Below, piece by piece: positions 7,912 through 15,512 of a DNA stretch of 15,512 nucleotides (position 1 is the stretch's first letter; each line of letters starts with the position of its first letter). A program made the position numbers and the translations under genes. The stretch is from Gymnopilus junonius (taxonomy: Eukaryota > Basidiomycota > Agaricomycetes > Agaricales > Galerinaceae): the NCBI GenBank assembly GCA_015501075.1, contig JADNYJ010000705.1, positions 1-15,512 of the forward strand, written 5' to 3'. The notes below the pieces were generated by a model. It had not been told where the DNA came from. It did no database searches and saw only the letters and a program-made list of their open reading frames with translations.

Positions 7912-9262
7912 TTAAACTACAGCCAATTCATTGATATCTTCATTATCATCCTGGTCCGAGTTATCATCACCATATTCCTCACCATCACTGTCTTCTTCAT
8001 CTTCCATGTCCTTGTCTTCAAATAGTGACCTAGCAGACTGATCAGATCCAGAACTTTCATTAGAACTTCCAGGGTGAAAATCGTCGGGCACTAACGTAGG
8101 TCCGCTACCACTGTCCTCAGAGCCCAAATCAGGTGGTGGAGTGCCGGAGTTCACTTGGTCTGGATGTACATACCGAATGTTGTAAATGCAATGCTTGGGT
8201 CTTGGTTTCATTTCACCATCCCACTGGACATAATTTCGAGCATTTCTGGCAATGGCTTTCAAAATCCCGTCATGAGCATCATGTCTAGGAATGCAACCAC
8301 GATATTCTTCCGGGAGGCATTTGGTGTCCTGGAAAGGAATCCCATGCTTTGAATGAACTGCTTCAAGGAGCTCGTAAGCTCCAAGTCATAGTGAGGAGAT
8401 GGCTGCCACTTCTTCGTAAATCCGTATTTGTGCATCAACACTTTGCTGAGCAATTCAGAGGCATTCCATTACCAACTTGATGGTTTCCCTGAGGGGACCA
8501 CAAGATTCACAAGACCCAGACACTCCACCAGATAGTGGGGTAGATTCAGACCATGGAAGGGGGATACATGGTCATTCAGCTAAACCAGGAATATTGGCAT
8601 CCAGCTCAAGATAATGAAGATAATTATCTCTGTAAGTGGAATCACCAGTCTCAGATCCAAACATGAGCTGGTACAAGTGTCAGACTCGGAGGCCGAATGG
8701 TTAGACAAATTTTTGCGATGTACATTATTGTAAAACTCGTAGAAGTGATTAAATGTATGTTGGCGAGTCACCTGCGGAAGCATGGGGGTGTCTGCATATT
8801 TCTCCAGCCACCAATAACAGTACTTGTTGGTAGAATCCAACAGTTCCTGGTCTTCACGCGCATTGGATTCAGAATTGATGGCGCCCAGGACCATATTATT
8901 TTCAGGTCCATGAGCTGGGTCTGTAGAGAATATATTGCAAAGATCTTGCAGTAGGTATGGGACTCGGACATGAAATCCATTGATGGTGCAATATCCAATG
9001 TGAGCCAATGCTTGCTCCTACCCATTATTAGTGTAAGCTATCCAAAGTAAGAAATTTTAGCACTCACAACTTCATCTTGCATATTGAGCCGCCAGTTATA
9101 AAGTTTGTAACCCAAGTTGCAGTCATGATAACATGCAAGGCTGTTCGGATGCAAGTCATATGAACATGAAGCTTGAGTTTGGCCTCTGCCTCTTTATTTC
9201 ATAGGATGAAGGATACTTGTCATCAGGCAATAAGCAAAGAGAGAATGGGGAGGCATAGTGGG
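7912..9262 (-). pseudogene. Unrecognised protein B, acidic C-terminal tail, several breaks
   Basis: I do not recognise a named domain. It lies convergent with TET/JBP (31 bases between the stop codons) and downstream of the transposase on the same strand. Readable exons: 9169-9068 (SYDLHPNSLACYHDCNLGYK, LYNWRLNMQDEV); a 50-nt intron 9067-9018; 9017 to about 8680 (HIGYCTINGFHVRVPYLLQD, NKYCYWWLEKYADTPMLPQV, FNHFYEFYNNVH); then, after a probable intron ending at 8630, DNYLHYLELDANIPGLAE, and, one frame over, HVSPFHGLNLPHYL. A TAA near 8469 interrupts the path to LMHKYGFTKKWQPSPHYDLE. Another shift near 8262 leads to a highly acidic Glu/Asp/Ser tail ending at TAA 7914-7912. The 5' end above 9169 is unclear. 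The coherent splicing and protein-like composition say it was a real gene; the role is unknown. Confidence 0.6.
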
Positions 9263-9313
9263 ATGGGGAAAGATAGATTTACAGCATTATCAGTTCCAAT
9301 CTCATCAGATTGG

Positions 9314-12300
9314 TCATGCGGATGTACAGTCCTGGATGCCGTGTATTGGACAGAAGGATTTCAAGCTTTTTAGTGCAACTGTCAATTGCATATTTTCAGC
9401 AGGTAATTTACATACAAGATTCCACGTAGATGTAAATGCAGTATTTAAATGTTTGAACATTGCTTCTGAGACATGCCCAAGCTCATTCCACATATGATTT
9501 GTTTCTCTGCATATGCACAGTGGCCGGATGATAGCTGAGTTGCAGAGTCCCGACGACTTTGCCATGTTGTGGCCATGTACATGTAAAATCTTACGGTCCA
9601 CTCCATTTCATGTTTGGTGAGTTCCAACTCTTCAGCCCATCTATTTTTCTGAGCTCGTGCATGCAGCCAATTCAAGTGAAGAACTATAAATCGGAGTGAG
9701 TGCTGGAACCATAATTTTATTCACACTTACACTCTGTAGAATAGAGGTCATGTCTGCAGTGTTGGGTGACAAACAGGTGTTACTCCATAACCAAGATAAC
9801 TGGTCTGAACTCTGTCTGCTACTGTTGGGAGCACTTACAGCAGTACTCACTTGGCAGTCATCCTTAGTAAGTAATGGGTATTGAAGCTCTAGCTCCATCC
9901 AGGGGCTGAGAGTGTATAATACTTGGCAATTCCAATGTAAAGCCTCCTCTGTAGTGTGCATACTTTTTCCAAAATGTTTGCACCTTCCCAGGCTCTTGTT
10001 TTCTGAGCAATTCCTTCAGCTGGCCAGACTTTGTTCTTGAATTGCCAAGAAAGTTGGATCATGGCACCCTGAACAGTTTCTAAGCAATCTTCGGCATGCC
10101 CTTTGCATATATCCAGCTCTTTCTCTCTCAGGGCAATAATGCTAGCTCGATGCTCCATGGCAAGCAATGAAAGAAATTTGTCCAGAATTTGAGATGGGAA
10201 AGGAAGAACTTGTCCATTGGGGTCCGCTTTTGAAATTGACAGAGCTCCAGGTTCACCCTTATCTCCATCTTGAGGATCAAGATCATCAGTTATGACTGAA
10301 TCCTGGTTGTAAATACTGTTCACTAAGTCCTCCTCGATAAATTCCATTGCTGTATTGGTGAAAGCTTCAATTGTTTTTTGCAAATGCCTTCGGTGATTGA
10401 CTAAATCAAGCTTCTGGGATGTAGTTGGCTGCCGACCTAAAGATCTCACAAATGATTGCACTTCAAGTCTAGTTATATATGTTAACTGTTATACTCAAAA
10501 GAAGGAACACAAATTTCATACTGGGTCTCTTCAATCTTTAACCCTTTGATAGCCAAGCAGCCTGACCAGTCTTTCCTTTCTGCTTCAATTCGCCTCCGAT
10601 AGCTTCAACTCAATTTCACGGCGTGACAAGGCTTCTGTAAATAGCTTCAATGTCAATTTTGACAACTAGAAAGAAATAGCTTACGTTTGACCACCTTGCT
10701 CTGCATTACATCCATATGGGTAACATCTTCATGTCGCTTAGCCTCGCATCTTGGATTTCCTTTTCCCACTCAGGAAGAAGATGTTGTGGAGATAACTGAT
10801 GTACACCATCATAATATTCCAGGCTGGCCTTTTGTTCGGTGACTGCATGACCAAATTTCTTACAGATGGTAGCAGCTAGTCCACATTAAAAATTGTAAAT
10901 GCACAAAAACAAATATATCACATACCCATATTAATGATTTTCTTCCAGTTAGAATCACCCATATGGTCATCCAGTATCTCAGTTCGGTGCCCATTGTTGC
11001 ACCACGGGTACTCCTAGATGTTTCATTCAGAACAGCCCAAAGCGTCTCAAGAATCTCCCCATCTATTATTCCTACCCCGGGAATGTAGGTAGTTGCAAAG
11101 CGGTAAAGACACTCTTCTTTATGACCATGGACATGAAATAAACCTATAGCAAATATAATTGTTAGTCCATCACACTTTGACAATCATTTGTGGTCTTTGA
11201 ATCATTGAGCGAACTTGACACAATATTGACAGTTAACATCGTAAATGTTGAGCAGTTCATCTATTTCTTCCATATGAGTTGTCTTCATTGCCTGGCTGTT
11301 GGAGTAGTCCATATTCATTTGCTTTTCACCCAGGTTGAAATCAATGACACTGCTCAGGGCAAAACAACCATGGCGAGCGCAGGCATGAGCACCGCACCCC
11401 GAACATGTTTACCAGGACCACTCTTCTCGGAGTCCGCTATCGCACGATGCTGGTGGCATGTAGGCTTCTGTTTGCAAATGAATTAGCATCAGTAAGAACT
11501 GGTATATGCTGAAGACAATGGTGGACCACAGCTCAAGCATGCGGTCTCCTGATATATATTCATATCTCGGTGGTCGAAGATAGTCGAGACACATTGGAAC
11601 GCAATACTTTCACTCAATAACTCGCCCACCGATCATTAGGAGGCAATATTCAGATCACCGAACAGTAGGCTACAAGTCTTTGGCTCTCCAACACTTTGTC
11701 AAACAAATCAGTGATCCAAAGTATACTTCTAAATAAATCGTAGACCGAAGGACGTTGTGAGAGATGTCAGCGATCCGAATCATGTGGTGGAAATGTCGGT
11801 AATCCAGACATGTGTATATATCTGGGTGTCAGAATTATGAAGAAAAGTGGGGCTTACCTGGGCATAACGTGGTGCCAGGCTAATTGCCTCCTTCAGATGC
11901 TCAGAATAGTCTGCCTGCCATGTCATGAATGCCTCCCCATCTGTGAGGTGCACATCATCTTCCGCATTTCTTGGCACCAAGTGATCAGCTTTGAAATTTC
12001 CATCTGCTATGAAACTCCGGTGGTACAGTATGCTATTCAACATCAGTGACTTGGTCTTTCAAGACTTTATTGCATACTGGTTGGTATCCTCCTTCCAATT
12101 GTCGGGAAGGTTAATCCCTGGCTGGGGACAAGCAGCGCAGAAAAGTGCTAATTTACCAAGATGCTGAAGTTCCTTGGCCCCCACATGGGATTTCAAAATT
12201 GATTCCTGATCTGTTACTGTGTTGGGCTCATCATGTGCTCAGCCATGCATCTTGTAAAGTTTGATATTTCGGTATTCCCTACTTAATCATCGGAGCTCCA

Positions 12301-13397
12301 CATATCTGTTCAGGACTTCAGGAATGCAGGACATGTTATCCATCACAACTTCTGGTAATACTGGTAGGCAGATGTTTTACATTCTAGGTTAGAGAGCTGA
12401 AAGTCTGTGAGGACATTGAAAGTAAAGGCAGTCCTGATTCTGTCGAAGCTGGCAGGAAAGAGACCCATCTCGAGGAACAATATATCATCTTCAGCCCTCT
12501 GACATGTGCAATGTACCACAGGTAAATGATGGACACCTGAAACATTGATAATTGCAATGAATGGATTTCCACTTTGATCTCTGGAACTTGGTTGCAGAAC
12601 CAGATTTGTTTGTGAATTCTTGAGATCCTCTAAGCTGTCTTCTTCTTCATTACCTTCATCCTCGGCATCCAGGCCAACCTCTTCAAATGCAGTGGCATAG
12701 AAGGAATCCTCAAAGGTGGTTGGAGGATTGGGACCTAAATTGTATCCTTCTAATGGCTGTGTCCCACCTCCAACATCATCATTCAAAGGTAGTCCAGCAT
12801 TTGATGTTGACTCTGGACAAGGCAATCCATTATGCCCAAGATAGAGCTTGACACCAGTTTCCCATAGGGCTCTGGAGTGATAGTATCAACCATTCCATCA
12901 TTCCACATGATGGTAAATGAGCAGAGCATGCCTGTTCCAGCAACATAGGCCACATAGCAATTGAGAGCCCACACAGTCTTGACAGCACCATTTACCTGGG
13001 GAGCTTTTGCAAGACTGACACTTTGCATCCATAGTAGTTGGAGCTGCCATTTGCAAGATAGTTTTGAGGTACTCTGGTCAACGAGATAACCACTTGTGCA
13101 AGTAGTCATTTTGCATCTGCCTTATTATCAGCAGTCCTTTCATAGGTCCTGGATAGATAGAACATACTTTTGTGCCCTGTACATTTGGAAGGTTCTGCAG
13201 GTAACCAATAACATCATCTTCTGTTGGATCGCCAGTGTAGTCTGCAGGCTCTGGAACAATGTATTCCAGATGTTGAACTTGATGCTGCACTGCATGAGTA
13301 ACCCTGTCCTTCTCTTTACCTTCACCTCCTCAAACCATCCACTAGACACTGGGTCGTCATCTGAGTCAGAGTCGACTACTCAAACATGCCTGCTCAT
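9314..13397 (-). pseudogene. KDZ-type transposase with CxC cysteine cluster, multiply broken
   Basis: Cut-and-paste transposase of the Kyakuja-Dileera-Zisupton group. Exons: 13397-11858, 11467-10926, 10875-10685, 10634-10522, 10468-9733 and 9683-~9314; introns 390, 50, 50, 53 and 49 nt. The start is ATG 13397-13395 (MSRHV-stop-VVDSDSDDDP). The zinc cluster at 13020-12928 reads CQSC, WCCQDC, LLCGLCCWNRH. Then VSGVHHLPVVHCTCQ and TAFTFNVLTDFQLSNLECKT. The RNase H-fold core has FIADGNFKADH (Asp 12004-12002) with LTDGEAFM, TCHQHRAIAD, HACARHGCFALSSVIDF, YDVNCQY, AIGLFHVHGHKEECLYRF and DGEILETLWA (11063-11034). The C-terminus has LDLVNHRRHLQKTIEAFTN and NWLHARAQKNRWAEELELTK. Nine TGA codons, all possible CGA changes, lie at 13382, 13080, 12900, 12888, 12289, 12241, 12061, 11204 and 11186 (first base). 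Frameshifts are near 13325, 12345, 11397, 10990, 9915 and 9495. The end near 9314 is approximate. Confidence 0.9.
11468..11857 (-). other. Unusually long (390-nt) intron holding a degenerate ~29-bp repeat
   Basis: The donor CAG|GTAAGC (11858/11857) and acceptor TTTGCAAACAG|AAG (11468/11467) join YAQ to KPTCHQHRAIAD in phase, as the transposase family requires. The other introns here are about 50 nt, so ~340 extra bases were gained. On the plus strand, similar words recur at 11708 (TCAGTGATCCAAA), 11738 (TCGTAGACCGAAG), 11767 (TCAGCGATCCGAA) and 11796 (TCGGTAATCCAGA), and more weakly at 11622 and 11650, a spacing of 28-30 bp with one weak register between. This looks like an old minisatellite inserted or expanded in the intron. 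Confidence 0.55.
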
Positions 13398-14050
13398 CGA
13401 TGAATTTGGGAGGACGTCAGAGTACAGTGGTAAAAACAGATACCCTATATTCAATCTGAATGTTTTCACTGATTAAATGATAAGGAGAAGGCATCCATAA
13501 ATGTACTTGCATCTGTCAAGGGGGTCAGAAGTTTCAGATTGGATGATTTGGATAATCTAAAATGTTTTTAACTAACCACTGAGAGAAAGTTTGCTATTTT
13601 CAGAAGCTTCATCTACTTTATCTACGTATTTAAGCTCAGATTCTGCATGGTGATAATTTCACTGCTGCTCATGTTGATAGCACTTGAAATTGGTAAGAGA
13701 CTGCGTAAATAGTATTCAAATAATGTAAGAAGCATATGTGAAAAGTATTGAGCGTATTGAAGAATATTTGGACCCATGAGAGTACTTTCTTCTGCTCATC
13801 GTTAATGATGATGATGAGACACTTTCCACAATGGTTACCTCCAAAAGGAAGTTATGGTGATGATGTATGATGTCAATGCTTGATTTAGGGCTTGCCGACT
13901 GCGGGTGTCGATCAGAGTCTCGAAATCTGGATCCATGTGTAACCGAAATTAAAAATAAGTTAATTTCCCCACAGTGATCAGGCATTGATCCGAGCAATAT
14001 CAGATCAACATTAAAAAGGGGAATCGACATGCAGATAGGTGTTAGCAACC
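13398..14050. promoter_or_regulatory. Divergent intergenic region between transposase and protein C
   Basis: These 653 bases separate two starts pointing away from each other, so they should contain both promoters. I see no clear TATA box or repeated operator; there are AT-rich patches and a TGATGATGATGAG run near 13806-13818. The minus-strand frame at 13716-14081 overlaps the start of protein C and shows no protein-like motif, so it is not called. The promoter role is inferred from layout only. Confidence 0.4.
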
Positions 14051-15512
14051 ATGGTTGAGTCTGCAACAAATTCCCCAGCATCTGGTGTCAATGAAATATT
14101 ATCAAACATACCAGCACATCCGTCGAACAGTGAACATGCGCCATCTACATCACCAGATAATCAGGGAAGCCCTCCGTCAAATGAGCGGGACACGGAGGCG
14201 GGCGCTGAAGGAAATGAAGGGGTGGAAGCCGAGGGAGATGATGGGGAGGAACTAGAACCTGACCCCGACTTTGACGATGCACGACCCCAAGGACAGATTT
14301 GGACAGCCAAGGAAAAAAAGGTATTGGGAAGATTGCCTGCCAATATACAGAGCAACTCCCCGACTCAAGAAAGGAAAGTACATTGCCACGGAAGTCACGA
14401 AGGCCATCAAGAAGACGTGGTCGGGATGATACGGGGCAAAAACATTGAGGAAAGACCAGGTTCAGTTGGAAGAGTGGAAAAAGAAGAAACAGGTGAGTGC
14501 GGTGGCCATATTAAACGTTCTCAGCTGACCGACGGTAGCAAATTTCAACTGGTTTTTGAATCATGGGGGAAGTGGATGCAATTTAAAAATTCCCGGATTC
14601 ACTTTGAAGGTTACATTTGACAGTGTCCTGAAGGAGCTGAAGCGGAGTGAAATTATCGCAGTTGCAAAGAGTTTGGGCTGGAACGGAGTCCGCAGATAGC
14701 AAAATTTACATTCCATTTTATTCAGCAGCAAAGCAGGCCATAAAGGAATCATTGACGGAGGCCGAAATAGAGCAAATAAACAATGAAGTTGAACGGCAGC
14801 AAAAAGAAGGTGTACCAAAGAAAAAGCAGGCTGAGTAAGCAACATCCTTCAACTGTCATTCATAATGATCAAAGATACTGCAGAAATGCCCAAATGTTAT
14901 GGGAAGAGAATACTCCGATCAATGGACACCTTGCGATTTCGGAGCATGAGAATGAGAATGCTCGGATTTGAGTGCCACTATGACACAAAGGGAAAGATGT
15001 CATACTCGTGTCCATCATCCAATATTCTGCATTGCTGCGAAGGGTCTTCTAATCATTTGCATCAGGTATGACACAAATAGTCTCCAGGGAACAAGTGGGA
15101 ATATTCCTTCATTTGGCCAGTACAATCCTAAGGCTTTGAAGGAGTTCACCAAGTGCTGGATTAAGTACATAAAACATGTTGCTGCCTTGGAGAAGGGACT
15201 AAACAGTCAGAGAAAAAAACCACGTTCTGGATGCCGACATCGAATTTTCGAAAGGCAGATTGCCTTTGGTTCCAAAGCCCATTTGCAATGAAAATGGATT
15301 GGAAACTAATGTGATTCAAATAGACATCATTTGGGGTTATGTCAGGAAACACTATGGTATGCTCCAGTCCATATTCAGAGATGCAATTGCTTAGTTTGAG
15401 TTTCAGAACTTGCAGTGGAATTCCGGGCCCTGTACCATTCAAGCAAATAATCCCGAATGGATAGAATTTGTGTCCACTACTGATCTCCCTCCAAATGTCC
15501 CCTTCAAAGAAA
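14051..15512 (+). pseudogene. Unrecognised protein C, KDZ-linked, partial at right edge
   Basis: The ATG at 14051-14053 sits in a good context (ACCATGG). Residues 1-80 are Pro/Ser/Glu-rich and disordered (EGDDGEELEPDPDFDDARPQ), followed by GQIWTAKEK. One frame over, after a run of seven A at 14313-14319, comes YWEDCLPIYRATPRLKKGKY, then KKTWSG-stop-YGAKTLRKDQ (TGA 14427-14429, Arg fits). A 46-nt intron (14493-14538) leads to NWFLNHGGSG and KRSEIIAVAKSLGWNGVRR, with TAG at 14697-14699. Next are YSAAKQAIKESLTEAEIEQI, a 49-nt intron (14835-14883), MRMRMLGFECHYDTKGKM, an intron ending near 15065, then FTKCWIKYIKHV. After another A7 shift near 15213-15219 the frame reads DADIEFSKGRLPLVPKPICN and, past TAG 15392-15394, runs to the edge. 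The layout recalls multicopy hypothetical proteins of mushroom genomes with a 'W..E...L....P.Y...KK.GK' block; function unknown. Confidence 0.62.

Larger units (their letters stand above)
6163..15512. mobile_element. Decayed KDZ-type DNA transposon with TET/JBP and two other passengers (left end to window edge)
   Basis: From the abrupt end of Copia homology at 6162 to the right edge, four gene remnants share one style: ~50-nt introns, similar decay and no other repeat family between them. They are TET/JBP (+), protein B (-), KDZ transposase (-) and protein C (+, open at the edge). TET/JBP genes and KDZ transposases are known neighbours in mushroom genomes. Placing the left boundary at 6163, and counting B and C as part of the element, is inference; the right end, its terminal inverted repeat and the target duplication lie outside the window. 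The first bases are CACATACAATAGTGACCATC. Confidence 0.65.

Noticed and set aside
8670..8720. Possible tRNA-like segment (ACTCGGAGGCCGAATGG)
   Set aside because: No cloverleaf can be drawn around it and it translates well as part of protein B.
9173..9497. Plus-strand frames of 66-79 aa
   Set aside because: They are antisense to the end of the transposase, whose motif AYAEKQI..MWNELGHVSEAMF lies on the other strand.
13716..14081. 121-aa minus-strand frame upstream of protein C
   Set aside because: Low-complexity Ser/His stretches, overlap with the start of protein C and no family motif.

Overview
The window is eukaryotic and looks like repeat-rich DNA of a mushroom-forming basidiomycete (Agaricomycetes). 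The basis is the set of ~46-56 nt GT-AG introns, a KDZ-type DNA transposase with its CxC cysteine cluster, a fungal TET/JBP dioxygenase, Ty1/Copia pieces and a LINE whose ORF2 ends in RNase H. No host housekeeping gene, rRNA, tRNA or CRISPR array was recognised. Every coding unit carries stops or frameshifts, so this is a graveyard of mobile elements.

Layout, left to right. 1-1505 (-): 5' part of a Copia element, with gag and its CCHC zinc knuckle running off the left edge, leader, a primer-binding site matching the tRNA-iMet anticodon arm, and a 165-bp LTR. 1506-~4078 (-): 5'-truncated LINE with reverse transcriptase and RNase H. ~4078-4640: a GTCCCA-type minisatellite with a perfect 21-bp sub-array. 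~4644-6162 (+): a second Copia fragment (RT core to just before RNase H), split by a 5'-truncated poly-A copy of the same LINE family (5014-5720) flanked by a 16-bp target duplication. From about 6163 to the right edge: a large decayed KDZ-type element.

The KDZ-type element holds four gene remnants: a TET/JBP 2-oxoglutarate/Fe(II) dioxygenase (+, ~6624-7881), an unrecognised protein B with an acidic tail (-, 7912-~9262), the KDZ transposase (-, ~9314-13397) and, diverging from it across a 650-bp gap, an unrecognised protein C (+, 14051 to the edge). Transposase and TET/JBP genes are known to be associated in mushroom genomes. The layout suggests that B and C are further passengers of this element.

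The most striking pattern is how the genes died. Most in-frame stops are TGA where an Arg CGA codon fits the family or local context, and two LINE copies inside the window show one such change directly (CGA in one, TGA in the other). This points to C-to-T change at CpG, from methylated-cytosine deamination or a RIP-like process. It has also broken the TET/JBP gene, a family whose relatives oxidise 5-methylcytosine.
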